64,000 nt of DNA. It comes from Alcanivorax borkumensis SK2 (GTDB lineage Bacteria > Pseudomonadota > Gammaproteobacteria > Pseudomonadales > Alcanivoracaceae). A program made the position numbers and the translations under genes. The stretch covers positions 965,501 to 1,029,500 of the forward strand of contig NC_008260.1 in NCBI RefSeq assembly GCF_000009365.1. The letters run 5' to 3'. Under the pieces are notes generated by a model that was not told the DNA's origin, searched no databases, and was given only the letters and a program-made list of their open reading frames with translations. This document shows positions 34,701-43,477 of this stretch, piece by piece. The number at the start of each line of letters is the position of its first letter. Position 1 is the first letter of the stretch.

Positions 34701-37299
34701 CGATCAGGACCGCTATGCGGTAGGGGATATCGCCCATATTGAACTGCCCGCCGTGGCCAAGGGCCGTCTGCTGGTGAGCCTGGAAACCGGCTCCCGAGTG
34801 CTGGACCACTATTGGTTAGAGGCTAACGGCAAAGCACAAACATTGGATATCCCCGTCACCGCCAACATGGCCCCCAATGTGTATGTGCATGTGGCCCTGC
34901 TGCAACCGCACAGTGGCCGCAATAACGATCGGCCCATTCGCCTTTATGGGCTGGTGCCGTTGCTGGTGGATGACCCCAATACGCGCCTCAACCCGCAACT
35001 GAGTGCCCCGCAAAAGGTGAAACCCGAAGAGACCTTCACGGTGGAGGTGAGTGAGCAGCAGGGTAAGCCGATGACCTACACTCTGGCATTGGTGGACGAA
35101 GGTTTGCTCGGCCTCACCCATTACCAAACCCCGAATCCCCACGACAGCTTCTACCGCCGTGAAGCCTTGGGGGTGCTCACCTGGGATCTATTCGACATGG
35201 TGGTTGGCGCCTACGGTGCAGAGCTGGATCAGCTGCTGGCGCTGGGGGGCTCCGATGGCGCCGATGATGGCCGAGAAAAGCAACGCCGTCGGTTCCCGCC
35301 AGTGGTGAAATTCCTTGGCCCTTTCCCGTTAGATAGCCATGAAACCGCGCACCACGATATTACTTTGCCGCCCTATATGGGGCAGGTTCGGGCCATGGTG
35401 GTGGCCGGCGATAACGGCGCCTACGGCAAGGCAGAGCAGGATATTACCGTGACCCAGCCGCTCACCGTGCTGAGCACCTTGCCGCGGGTATTAGGCCCGG
35501 GAGAAAGTGTTGCGTTGCCGGTAACCGTGTTTGTCACCGACGACAGCCTGAAGAACGTGACCCTGACTGTGGAGGCGGACGACGATCTGTTTGAGGTGGA
35601 GCAGGGCGAGGCATCGCTCACCTTCACCGGCCCGTCCGATCAGATTGCCATGCTGAAAATCACCGCCAAACAGCAGGTGGGTATCGGCGATATCACCGTC
35701 ACCGCGAAAGGGGGCGAGCACAGCACGTCGGAAACCGTGCACTTGCCAGTGCGGGCGGCCAACCCGCCCACCACCCGTGATATCCGCAAGGTGCTGGCGC
35801 CCGGTGAACTGTGGGCGCTGGGATCCCAACCTCACGGCATGGCCGGTACTAACAGCAGTACCGTGGTGGTTAGTGCCTTGCCTGCCATGGGGCTAGAGCG
35901 TCGTTTGGATTACCTGCTGCGCTACCCCCATGGCTGTATCGAACAAACCACCTCGGCGGTGTTGCCGCAGCTGTACCTGAATCAGTTGCTGCAACTGGAT
36001 GAGCAACAAGCCCAGGACGTTCAAGATAACGTTGCCGCTAGCATCGAGCGGCTGCAGCGGTTCCAACTGGCCGATGGCGGTTTTAGCTACTGGCCGGGTT
36101 TGGCCAATGCCAGTGATTGGGGCACCAGTTATGCGGGCCATTTCTTGCTTGAAGCCAAGCGGCTCGGTTATGCCGTGCCGGCGGCCATGTTAGATAACTG
36201 GACCGCTTACCAGATTCGCCGAAGCCAGAGCCTGGGCGATCGCCCCTGGCAGTGGAGCGCGGAAGCTTACCGCCAATACACCCTAGCACTGGCCGGCAAG
36301 CCCCAAGTGGGCGTCATGAATCGCCTGCGCGAACGCTTGCAAATGGCCCGGGCGGATTATGCGCGCAGTGCCAGCTACCATAGTGGTCGTTGGCTGCTGG
36401 CGGCGGCATACCTGCAAATGGGGCTTAGCGACGTGGCGGCGGAACTCACCGCCACGGCGGCGTCGGGCCTGGAATACGACGGCGCTAGCTACACCTATGG
36501 CTCTCAGTTGCGTGACCAGGCTATCCGCCTCACCGTGGCCGATGCCCGTGGCGATAGCGCCAAGGCCTGGACCCTGGCAGAGGACATTGCCAGCCAGCTG
36601 GCCAGTGACAATTGGTACAGCACGCAAACCACCGCGTGGTCGCTCATGGCCATGGCCCGTTATGCCGGCAGTCAGAGTGATGAGCAGGGCTACCGGTTTG
36701 CGATTCGCGAAGGCAAGCAGGCATGGCAGGAGATCGCAGCCACCTCACCGGTGTATCGCCAAACGCTGGCCGATAGCCAGCACGCCCAGGCCTTTACCGT
36801 GCGCAATGATAGCCAGCGTAAGCTGTTTGCCACCCTGAGCAATGTGGGAACGCCGCTGCCGGGTAACGAACAGGCCAGCAGTGAAGGGCTCACCCTTAGC
36901 ACCCGCTTCTTTGCGGATGGCCAAGCGGTGAGCCCGCAAAAGTTGCCTCAAGGGCAGGATTTTGTGGCCGAAGTTACCATTACCAACACCGGTAACCGCA
37001 CCCTGGAAAATTTGGCTCTCACCCAAATCCTTCCTTCCGGCTGGCAGATTACCAGCAGCCGGCTGGATGGCAGCGATGAGCAGCAGGAGCGTATTACCTA
37101 CCAGGACCTGCGCGACGACCGGGTGATGCATTATTTCGATCTGAAACCGGGCAGCAAGCACCGCCTCACCGTGCGGGTGGCGCTCAATGCCTCCTTCGCC
37201 GGACGCTTCTACCTGCCTGCTTGGAACGTGCAAGCCATGTACGACGGCAGCCGCCAAGCGCGCAGTAAAGGGCAATGGGTTGAGGTAACGCGGGAGTAG
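31717..37299 (+). CDS. Bacterial alpha-2-macroglobulin lipoprotein (YfhM-like)
   Basis: 1860 residues. Lipoprotein signal with Cys23 (LLVVGC); Asp at +2 is the residue that keeps lipoproteins in the inner membrane, so it should sit on the periplasmic face. MG-type beta domains fill the first about 1250 residues, and the thioester motif CIEQ is at residues 1407-1410 within YPHGCIEQTTSAVLPQ. Such proteins trap proteases covalently and are thought to guard the cell wall, working with PBP1C; pbpC lies just downstream, though here REP DNA and a transposase relic separate the two. The family call is certain. Confidence 0.94.
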   Translation: MPRLGLSVFRLLMLWAVLLVVGCDEAGDTTRNEDNNVAAAEGNNAAPAVSPLDQRWQTHLASLPTGTISARAPLIVRFNHPVASPDQLDKPQSGVVRLLPERPVTAVFTAEDRLEIRPLEPLPSGESLTLVLYAQGLANVDDTLSPAEFSLQVLRQQLSLSVESLLPTEDGREMVLRGSLETRDLADHDKVESVLAASQNGDGLTIAWQHDSAGLRHAFSVSGIVRKPQASDVLLRWDAAPLGLSNNGERHYTVPALKNFAVTNVRAVSYPQPHIQVNFSEALSATQNLKGLVTLNDNNARVEVDGSTLRIYPQEELDDDVALVIDASLRSASQGRLAKTLEKNLTLVTNKPGVRFVGEGTILPDGKQLSVPFEAVGVRSVKVQAFRVFDDNIGRYLQGSELNEADMDSRTGRYLWQKTLSLPGTGDGWQRYQLDLTELMAKHPNGLVHLTLAIDGDDISYHCPDGALNKKTTLPDNYEGPGQDDGGNDLYENYYIDGGYLSWYEKDNPCSDSYYEYNDLASSTRAFLASNLGLIAKQGQNDTLLVVATELDSNTPAEGVVLKAYNYQLQQVGMGLTDAQGMASLTLEGNAYYLEAVKDRDNGYLKLARNRALPTNQFNTGGQQVRDGLKGFFYGERDVWRPGDAIHLTFILEDQDNMIPEGHPLTLDWFDPRGNKVKSYTLDTPVGDFYAFTLHTDEDAPTGNWRAVARLGERYFDTPIRVEAIKPNRLKIELDLPETLYANEATDIGLFTQWLNGATAANLEADMQVRVSARTTRFDGYDAYHFDDPTRKLSSEPFTAFEGNVDGQGNATVPLTVNVDQTPGMLRATLTTRVFENSGDYSTQIRSVPVYPFKHWVGMRIPQGSGWGGALSREGQHAIDLISLNSDGKAEPSRPLDISVYQIDWRWWWDRSGDDLSNYISDPSTQRVAQAQITTDGQGRAQWNLNGEDYDWGRHLIRICDRQSDHCTAQTVYLGWSWEQASGSQDAATRLSLSADQDRYAVGDIAHIELPAVAKGRLLVSLETGSRVLDHYWLEANGKAQTLDIPVTANMAPNVYVHVALLQPHSGRNNDRPIRLYGLVPLLVDDPNTRLNPQLSAPQKVKPEETFTVEVSEQQGKPMTYTLALVDEGLLGLTHYQTPNPHDSFYRREALGVLTWDLFDMVVGAYGAELDQLLALGGSDGADDGREKQRRRFPPVVKFLGPFPLDSHETAHHDITLPPYMGQVRAMVVAGDNGAYGKAEQDITVTQPLTVLSTLPRVLGPGESVALPVTVFVTDDSLKNVTLTVEADDDLFEVEQGEASLTFTGPSDQIAMLKITAKQQVGIGDITVTAKGGEHSTSETVHLPVRAANPPTTRDIRKVLAPGELWALGSQPHGMAGTNSSTVVVSALPAMGLERRLDYLLRYPHGCIEQTTSAVLPQLYLNQLLQLDEQQAQDVQDNVAASIERLQRFQLADGGFSYWPGLANASDWGTSYAGHFLLEAKRLGYAVPAAMLDNWTAYQIRRSQSLGDRPWQWSAEAYRQYTLALAGKPQVGVMNRLRERLQMARADYARSASYHSGRWLLAAAYLQMGLSDVAAELTATAASGLEYDGASYTYGSQLRDQAIRLTVADARGDSAKAWTLAEDIASQLASDNWYSTQTTAWSLMAMARYAGSQSDEQGYRFAIREGKQAWQEIAATSPVYRQTLADSQHAQAFTVRNDSQRKLFATLSNVGTPLPGNEQASSEGLTLSTRFFADGQAVSPQKLPQGQDFVAEVTITNTGNRTLENLALTQILPSGWQITSSRLDGSDEQQERITYQDLRDDRVMHYFDLKPGSKHRLTVRVALNASFAGRFYLPAWNVQAMYDGSRQARSKGQWVEVTRE

Positions 37300-37324
37300 A
37301 CCGGATTACGCTGCCCTGCGATTC

Positions 37325-37386
37325 CATCCCCACCGTGTAGGTCGGATTACGCCTTTCAGGCTAATCCGACCTACACGGTGGGGATG
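37325..37386. repeat. Perfect 25-bp REP-type inverted repeat
   Basis: Arms 37325-37349 and 37362-37386 are perfectly complementary over 25 bases around a 12-nt loop. The inner part is GTAGGTCGGATTA / TAATCCGACCTAC, the core shared by other REP elements in this window. It starts 26 nt after the alpha-2-macroglobulin stop, so it may also end that transcript or shield its mRNA. Confidence 0.85.
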
Positions 37387-37431
37387 TGACTTACGCTGGG
37401 TTGCGCCACCCCCTCTCGTGTCGTTCTTTCA

Positions 37432-37824
37432 TTACGTCATGCCTTCAAAAGGGTAAAAACGCGCCACCCTTTCCGCATGAATGCCATTGTTATTCTGCCG
37501 GGCGATCTCCACTGCATCTGGACCCTGCCGGAAACGGACCATGACTTCTCAACCCGCTGGCGCTTCATCAAGGGGGTGGTTACAAAACATGGCCAAATGA
37601 GCACACCGATCTGGCAAAAGCGTTTCTGGGAACATACCCTTCGTGACGAGTATGATTTGCAAACTCACACCGATTACCTCTACTACAACCCGGTAACGCA
37701 TGGTTATGTCCTCCAGCCTGCCGATTGGCCTTACAGCAGCTTTCACCGGGACGTGGCCCGTGGCCGATACCCTGCGAACTGGGGGGGGGAATGGTCACTG
37801 CCGGAAGACGTTGGCAACGAATAA
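37432..37824 (+). pseudogene. REP-associated tyrosine transposase (RAYT), 5'-truncated
   Basis: The frame from about 37432 to 37824 reads LRHAFKRVKTRHPFRMNAI and on to DWPYSSFHRDVARGRYPANW, matching the middle and end of RAYT (Y1 transposase-like) proteins, with the presumed catalytic Tyr in LYYNPVTHGYV. About 40 N-terminal residues are missing: the frame closes at 37387, inside the REP hairpin. The HUH metal motif, usually HLH or HMH, reads DLH (PGDLHCIW), so the first His is lost. An ATG at 37477 could make a 115-residue protein, but activity is unlikely. A relic beside its REP substrates is the simplest reading. Confidence 0.75.
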
Positions 37825-37832
37825 TGCGCAAT

Positions 37833-37862
37833 GTCGGATTACGCCTGTCAGGCTAATTCGAC
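37833..37862. repeat. REP element, imperfect
   Basis: GTCGGATTA (37833-37841) and TAATTCGAC (37854-37862) form an arm pair with one mismatch around acgcctgtcagg-type loop sequence, nearly the same loop as in the 37325 element. It lies 9 nt past the RAYT relic stop. Confidence 0.7.
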
Positions 37863-37879
37863 CTACTTTCCCGCTCGCA

Positions 37880-37908
37880 GGTCGTGTTAGGCGTAGCCGT
37901 AACCCGAT
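37880..37908. repeat. REP element, degenerate, inverse orientation
   Basis: GTCGTGTTA (37881-37889) and TAACCCGAT (37900-37908) around ggcgtagccg. The loop gcgtagccg also occurs in the element at 43285. Two mismatches in the arms suggest decay. Together with the 37833 element it forms a head-to-head pair. Confidence 0.55.
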
Positions 37909-37938
37909 ACAGGCTTTTGCAACCGGCCCCCACCCGCG

Positions 37939-40275
37939 ATGAAATTTCTGCGCCGTTCAATTCTTACCCTGCTGATTATCGCTGTGCCTATGGTGGTCGC
38001 GTTGCAGTTCTGGCCATTGCCCGAGCGGCTAACCCACACTCCGTACGCCACCCTGATGCTGGACCGCAATGATCGCTTGCTCGGGGCGCGTATTGCCGCA
38101 GATGAGCAGTGGCGCTTCGTTCCGGTGGAGGTGTTGCCGGACAAATACCGCCGCGCCTTGCTGAGTTACGAAGACAAGCGCTTCTTCGCTCACCCCGGGG
38201 TCGATCCGCTGGCGATTGCTCGGGCTGCCTGGCTCAATGCCCGTGCCGGCCGCGTGGTTAGCGGTGGCTCCACGCTGACCATGCAGCTGGCCCGGCTGCT
38301 GCGTGATGACCCGCCCAGAACACTGCCAGAGAAGGCCCGCGAGGCGCTGTTGGCGCTGCAGCTGGAATGGCACTTCAGCAAGGATGAGCTGCTAATCCAG
38401 TACGCTAGCCGGGCTCCCTTTGGGGGCAATATTGTGGGGTTACGCGCCGCCGCTTGGCGTTACTTTGGCCGGGAACCGGCGGCGTTGAGCTGGGCGGAAG
38501 CGGCGTTGTTGGCGGTGCTGCCCAATGCCCCCTCATTGATCCACCCGGGGCGAAACCGGGAACGATTACGGGCCAAGCGCAATGGGTTGCTCAATGACCT
38601 GCACGAGAGCGGAGCACTGCCGGCCAGGGACCTGCAACTGGCACTGCTGGAACCTTTGCCCGCTGCCCCCAAGGCGTTGCCCGCTAACGCCAACCACCTG
38701 CTGAACTCTCTCACCGTCAGTAGCGAACAACACCTGTTCCGCACTACTTTGGATGCAGACCTGCAGCACCGGGTGCGCGAGCTGGCGCGCCGGCATGGTC
38801 GGCGCTTAGCCGGGGAGGGCGTGCATAATGTGGCGGTGGTGGTGATTGATCACATCGAGTTGGCCACCCGCGCCTACGTGGGCAACATGACCCACGGCGA
38901 TGCCCGCGAATACGGTGCCGCCGTGGATATCGCCAGTGCGCCGCGCTCCACGGGCAGCGTACTCAAGCCCTTGTTATATGGCCTGATGCTGGACGATGGG
39001 TTGTTGCTGCCCGATACGCTGGTGCCGGATTTGCCTACCAATTATGGCGGCTTCAGCCCGGAAAATTTCGACCATGGCTACCGGGGCGCTGTCCCTGCCC
39101 ATCAGGCGCTCAGTCAGTCCCTGAACATTCCCGCCGTGCGCATGCTGCGCGAATACGGGGTGGGGCGTTTCCATAACCAGCTGCAGCGCATGGGTATGAC
39201 CACCCTGTTTCGTAACGCTGAAGATTACGGCCTCACCCTGGTGCTGGGTGGAGCAGAGGGGGCGCTTAACGAACTCACGGGTATTTACGCACGGCTGTTT
39301 GCTAGCGCCCGGCAGGCACCGGCTTACCCCGTGGCGGTGTTGCAATCCTCCCTTGCCAATAGAGAGCCCGGCAGGGCGCAGCCCAGCCCTGTTCTTAGCC
39401 CCGGCGCTGCTTGGTTAACCCTGGATGCCCTGCGCCAGGTGGCACGGCCCGGCACCGCCCGGCAATGGCGGTTGTTCAGCTCCAGCCAAGCCATCGCCTG
39501 GAAAACCGGTACCAGCTATGGCCTGCGCGATGCCTGGGCTATCGGCAGTAATGGCCGCTACACCGTGGGCGTGTGGGCGGGCAACGGCAACGGTGAGCCG
39601 GCTCCTAGCCTGGGCGGCGCGGCCACTGCAGCGCCGTTGATGTTGGACGCGTTCAGCCTGCTGGGGCCGGCTCGCTGGCCAGAGGCGCCCTTGGCTGATT
39701 TGAAAACCGTGCATGTGTGCAGTGACGACGGTTATCTGGCCGGGGGGCGTTGCCCCACGGTGGAGCGGCAGGCGCCGCTGCACAGCCATTTCGAAACCGT
39801 CACGCCGTACCATGTGCGGGTGCATTTGGATAACAATGGCCAGCGGGTGCATAGCCAGTGCGAGCCGGTAAGCGCCATGCGTCATCGCGATTGGTTTGTG
39901 CTGCCTCCCGGTCAGGCCTGGTTCTACCAGCGCCGCCACCCGCACTACCGGCCGTTGCCCAGCTGGCGGGAGGATTGCTTAGCGGGGGCTCGGGCCATGG
40001 ATAGCGAGCCGCCCATGGCACTGATCTACCCCCATGCGGGCACCGCCATTTATATTCCGGTGGAGCTGAATGGTCGGCTGGGCCGGGCGGTGTTGCGCGC
40101 GGTGCACCAGCGCGCCGATGCCACCCTGTATTGGCACCTGGATGCCACTTACTTAGGGGAAACCCGCCATTTTCACGAATGGGCGCTCATCGCCGAGCCC
40201 GGCTGGCATACCCTCACGTTGGTGGATGATCAGGGGTTTCGGTTAAAGCAGCGCTTCAAGGTGTTGGGCAAATAA
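37939..40275 (+). CDS. pbpC: Penicillin-binding protein 1C
   Basis: 778 residues. N-terminal membrane anchor (about 6-24), then a GT51 transglycosylase domain with catalytic Glu78 in LLSYEDKRFFAHPGVDP. The transpeptidase domain has SxxK (GSVLKP, Ser340), SxN (SQSLNIP) and KTG (WKTGTSYG). A C-terminal beta domain of about 90 residues is the PBP1C-specific end. It is a bifunctional peptidoglycan synthase of the periplasm, usually paired with alpha-2-macroglobulin, as here. Length is normal for the family. Confidence 0.96.
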   Translation: MKFLRRSILTLLIIAVPMVVALQFWPLPERLTHTPYATLMLDRNDRLLGARIAADEQWRFVPVEVLPDKYRRALLSYEDKRFFAHPGVDPLAIARAAWLNARAGRVVSGGSTLTMQLARLLRDDPPRTLPEKAREALLALQLEWHFSKDELLIQYASRAPFGGNIVGLRAAAWRYFGREPAALSWAEAALLAVLPNAPSLIHPGRNRERLRAKRNGLLNDLHESGALPARDLQLALLEPLPAAPKALPANANHLLNSLTVSSEQHLFRTTLDADLQHRVRELARRHGRRLAGEGVHNVAVVVIDHIELATRAYVGNMTHGDAREYGAAVDIASAPRSTGSVLKPLLYGLMLDDGLLLPDTLVPDLPTNYGGFSPENFDHGYRGAVPAHQALSQSLNIPAVRMLREYGVGRFHNQLQRMGMTTLFRNAEDYGLTLVLGGAEGALNELTGIYARLFASARQAPAYPVAVLQSSLANREPGRAQPSPVLSPGAAWLTLDALRQVARPGTARQWRLFSSSQAIAWKTGTSYGLRDAWAIGSNGRYTVGVWAGNGNGEPAPSLGGAATAAPLMLDAFSLLGPARWPEAPLADLKTVHVCSDDGYLAGGRCPTVERQAPLHSHFETVTPYHVRVHLDNNGQRVHSQCEPVSAMRHRDWFVLPPGQAWFYQRRHPHYRPLPSWREDCLAGARAMDSEPPMALIYPHAGTAIYIPVELNGRLGRAVLRAVHQRADATLYWHLDATYLGETRHFHEWALIAEPGWHTLTLVDDQGFRLKQRFKVLGK

Positions 40276-40288
40276 ATCACCTTTACTG

Positions 40289-40335
40289 CCAGATTACGCC
40301 TTTTCAGGTCCTCGGAGCCCTTGGGTACATTCCGC
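40289..40335. repeat. REP-like remnant
   Basis: AGATTACGCCTTTTCAGG then a divergent stretch and GCCCTTGGGT. It matches in order the element at 43352-43407 (GGATTACGCCTCTCAGG, then GCCCTTGGGT), but the outer arms have decayed. Located just after the pbpC stop. Confidence 0.5.
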
Positions 40336-40416
40336 CGATAAAACCCTATATTCACCGCGCCTTTTCTTCGCGAATCTGATAAACAAGAACTCTTCGCGCA
40401 ACCAACGGGGCTACCG

Positions 40417-42636
40417 ATGACACACCTTCACTACCACACCTGTAATTTATGCGAAGCCATGTGCGGTATCGAGGTAGAGCACAACGGAGATGACATACAC
40501 GCTATCCGTGGTGACAAGGCCGACCCGTTCAGCCGTGGGCATATCTGCCCTAAGGCCGTGGCGTTGCAAGATCTGCATAACGACCCAGACCGCCTGCGCC
40601 ACCCGGTGAAGCGCACCGCCGATGGCTGGGTGCCGATTAGCTGGGATGAAGCCCTGGATGAAACCGCCCAGCGGCTCCACGACATTCAGCGCGCGCACGG
40701 CAACAATGCGGTATCGCTGTACTTGGGCAACCCCACGGCACACAACCACGGAGCCCTGTTTATGTTGTTGCCGTTTACCTGGGCGCTGAATACCCGCCAG
40801 CGCTTCAGCGCCACCTCAACGGACCAGTTGCCCCATCAGCTTGCTACTTACCAGCTGTTTGGCCACCAGGCCCTGTTCCCGATTCCGGATATCGACCGTA
40901 CCGATTACTTCATGATCATTGGCGGTAACCCATTGGTTTCCAACGGTTCCATCATGACCGTCCCCGACGTGAAAAATCGCCTCAAGGCGCTGCAAAGCCG
41001 CGGGGGCAAACTGGTGGTGGTGGACCCGCGTCGTACCGAAACCGCCCAGCTGGCAAACGAGCATCATTTCGTGCGCCCGGGCACCGATGTGTACCTGCTG
41101 CTGGCGCTAGTGCAGGTGCTGTATGCGGAATTATTGGTGGCGCCGGGCCGTATCGATGGCTTGCTTGATGGCAAGCAAACCCTAGAGAAGCTGGTGGCGC
41201 CCTGGACCCCGGAAAAAGTGGCTGAGGCGGTGGGCATACCCGCCGAGACTATCCGCACGCTGGCTCGCGATATTGCTAACGCGCCCAGCGCGGCGGTGTA
41301 CTCCCGCGTGGGGGTAACCACCAGCGCCCACGGCAGCCTCAGCGCCTGGCTGGTCTATGTGATTAACATCCTCACCGGCAATCTGGACCGCCAAGGGGGC
41401 GTCATGTTCACCAACCCGGCTTTTGATGTTGTCAGCATGAGTGGCCTGAGTGGCGATACCGGCAGCTTCGACGCTTATCGCAGCCGGGTGAACGGCTACC
41501 CGGAGTTCGGCGGTGAATTTCCGGTCACGGCCATGGCCGATGAAATGCTGACGCCGGGGCGCGGCCAGATAAAAGCCTTTATTTCTCATGCCGGCAACCC
41601 GGTGTTGTCGTGCCCAGATGGCAACAAGCTGGATCGTGCGCTCAGTGGCCTGGATTTCATGGTCAGCATCGATTTTTACATCAATGAAACCACCCGCCAT
41701 GCGGACATTATTCTGCCGCCCACCGGCCAGCTCGAACACGGCCAGTTCGACCCTATTTTTCAGGCGGTGGCGGTGCGCAATGTGGTGAAATACACGCCAC
41801 CGTTGGTGCCTCGCCCGGAAGGCATGTTGCACGATTGGGAAATCCTGCTTGGGCTCACCTCACGGTTGAACCGGCTTAACGCCCGCAGTCGCCGCAACCG
41901 CTTGAAGTTTGCCGCCACCGATCGTTTTATCCGCACGCTGGGCGACCGGGGCATTATCGATTTGGGCCTGCGCCTGGGGCCCTATGGTAGTGGCGGCAAG
42001 GCCCTAGCCGAGCTGAGGGAAAAGGGCTTGCATACCCTGCCTAAAGTGGCTTGGCGTTTGCTGCGTGGCAACAGCGGTGGGTTAACGTTAAAGCGCTTGG
42101 AAGCCGCTCCCCATGGCATTGATTTAGGGCCGCTGGTGCCCATGCTGCCGCAACGCCTTTACACCCCCAATCAACGGATCAATCTGGTTCCCGCCCTCTA
42201 TAACCGGGCACTGCAAGGGTTGCCGGTGCCGGATGCCCCGCAAGGCAATCAGCTGTTGATGATTGGCCGCCGTCATCTGCGCAGCAATAACTCCTGGATG
42301 CACAACAGCCAACGGCTAATCAAAGGCAAAGGCCGTTTCAACGCCATGCTCCACCCTGTGGATGCAGAACGGTTGGGGGTGCAAGAGGGCGCAGATGTGC
42401 TCATTAGCGGCAGTGCCGGCAGCATAACGCTACCGGCCACCCTCAGTGACGACATCATGCCCGGTGTGGTCAGCGTGCCCCATGGTTGGGGCCATGATCG
42501 CGCGGGCGTTCAGTTGGGCATTGCCCGGAGTACAGCGGGCAGCAGCATCAACGATGTGCTGGGCACCGAGCGGGTGGAAGCGGTAACGGCCATGGCGCAG
42601 CTCAATGGCATTCCCGTTACGCTGGCCCCAGCATGA
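40417..42636 (+). CDS. Molybdopterin-dependent oxidoreductase (DMSO reductase superfamily)
   Basis: 739 residues. An N-terminal [4Fe-4S] site is formed by Cys9, Cys12, Cys16 and Cys44 (CNLCEAMCG, then GHICPKA). The bis-MGD binding core includes GWVPISWDEALDETA, YFMIIGGNPLVSNGS and VVVDPRRTETAQLA, with a C-terminal molybdopterin dinucleotide domain (LMIGRRHLRSNNSWMHN). No Tat signal is seen, so it is probably cytosolic. No partner subunit or cofactor gene is adjacent. The substrate is unknown; it resembles the single-subunit, uncharacterised branch of the family. Confidence 0.9.
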   Translation: MTHLHYHTCNLCEAMCGIEVEHNGDDIHAIRGDKADPFSRGHICPKAVALQDLHNDPDRLRHPVKRTADGWVPISWDEALDETAQRLHDIQRAHGNNAVSLYLGNPTAHNHGALFMLLPFTWALNTRQRFSATSTDQLPHQLATYQLFGHQALFPIPDIDRTDYFMIIGGNPLVSNGSIMTVPDVKNRLKALQSRGGKLVVVDPRRTETAQLANEHHFVRPGTDVYLLLALVQVLYAELLVAPGRIDGLLDGKQTLEKLVAPWTPEKVAEAVGIPAETIRTLARDIANAPSAAVYSRVGVTTSAHGSLSAWLVYVINILTGNLDRQGGVMFTNPAFDVVSMSGLSGDTGSFDAYRSRVNGYPEFGGEFPVTAMADEMLTPGRGQIKAFISHAGNPVLSCPDGNKLDRALSGLDFMVSIDFYINETTRHADIILPPTGQLEHGQFDPIFQAVAVRNVVKYTPPLVPRPEGMLHDWEILLGLTSRLNRLNARSRRNRLKFAATDRFIRTLGDRGIIDLGLRLGPYGSGGKALAELREKGLHTLPKVAWRLLRGNSGGLTLKRLEAAPHGIDLGPLVPMLPQRLYTPNQRINLVPALYNRALQGLPVPDAPQGNQLLMIGRRHLRSNNSWMHNSQRLIKGKGRFNAMLHPVDAERLGVQEGADVLISGSAGSITLPATLSDDIMPGVVSVPHGWGHDRAGVQLGIARSTAGSSINDVLGTERVEAVTAMAQLNGIPVTLAPA

Positions 42637-42700
42637 GAACACTGACCATAGGCCGGCAGAGGTGGCTACCCCGTTAGCCGGCGCGCGCCAGCAACAAACA

Positions 42701-43219
42701 TCACCACAGCTGGGGTACTTTTTGCAGCTTGTTCAGGCTGTAACCGCGGGCCTTGGCGGTCTCCAGCAAGTGTTGGTAGGTGCTGGCTTCTATCTCAGGG
42801 CTGCGGGCCATAATCCACAGGTAATCGCGTTTTTCCCGGCCCACAATGGTGGCCTGGTAATCCGGGCTTACGTACAGCACCCGGAAGTCGGCCTTGAATG
42901 GCCAGAGGAACCGCATCCCCCATATCGCCGGGTTTTCTTCGCTCACAAACCCGGTGGGAGTCATGGTCTTCAGCTCACCCTCTGGGCCACCCTTACGGAA
43001 GGTAAAGGTGGTGGCAATTTCATTCGGCCCGGCCCGGCGGTACGTTTCCGTGGCGTTATAAGCGCCTTTTTCGGGAAAAGTAGGAATATTGGCAATCACA
43101 TACCATTTGCCCATAAAACGGTCTAGGTCGAAGGGGGCGGCCACCTCAATGGGGGCGCGAGGTGTGCTTTGGCAGGCGTTGAGCATAATCAGGCTCACTA
43201 TCAGTAGTATCGGGCGCAT
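42701..43219 (-). CDS. Second lipocalin lipoprotein (Blc-like)
   Basis: 172 residues from ATG 43219 (GGAG six bases upstream). Lipoprotein signal MRPILLIVSLIMLNAC with Gln at +2, fitting the outer membrane. The lipocalin signature FMGKWYVIANIP is followed by NATETYRRAG and YLWIMARSPEI. It is a paralogue of the lipocalin at 683-1255 but belongs to a distinct Blc subgroup (PFKADFRVLYVSPDYQATIV). It probably binds fatty acids or lipids. Alone on the minus strand. Confidence 0.9.
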   Translation of the reverse strand: MRPILLIVSLIMLNACQSTPRAPIEVAAPFDLDRFMGKWYVIANIPTFPEKGAYNATETYRRAGPNEIATTFTFRKGGPEGELKTMTPTGFVSEENPAIWGMRFLWPFKADFRVLYVSPDYQATIVGREKRDYLWIMARSPEIEASTYQHLLETAKARGYSLNKLQKVPQLW

Positions 43220-43284
43220 AAATGTCTCCATGACAGTGATGATCACGCCTTGAGGTGCAACATCGGGTGAATCCTAGTGATTGT

Positions 43285-43316
43285 GTAGGTCGACTTAGGT
43301 GTAGCCGTAAGCCGAC
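43285..43316. repeat. REP element
   Basis: GTCGACTTA (43289-43297) and TAAGCCGAC (43308-43316) with loop ggtgtagccg; one mismatch in the arms. It shares the loop core with the element at 37880. Confidence 0.65.
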
Positions 43317-43351
43317 AACCAAGCCTTGCTGCCCATCCATAATGATGAAAT

Positions 43352-43407
43352 GTCGGATTACGCCTCTCAGGCTCTCTGTGCCCTTGGGTCAATCTGACCT
43401 ACACACA
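43352..43407. repeat. REP element with long loop
   Basis: GTCGGATTACGCC at the left and AATCTGACCTACAC at the right, arms imperfect, around CTCAGGCTCTCTGTGCCCTTGG. It is in opposite orientation to the 43285 element, giving a paired arrangement between the divergent lipocalin and epimerase-like genes. Confidence 0.65.
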
Positions 43408-43477
43408 CCGGTTACCCTTGAAAGTCCTCCGCGCCATCACAACCCCTGTTATTAACCAACCGGAAAAGGAGACCCGC

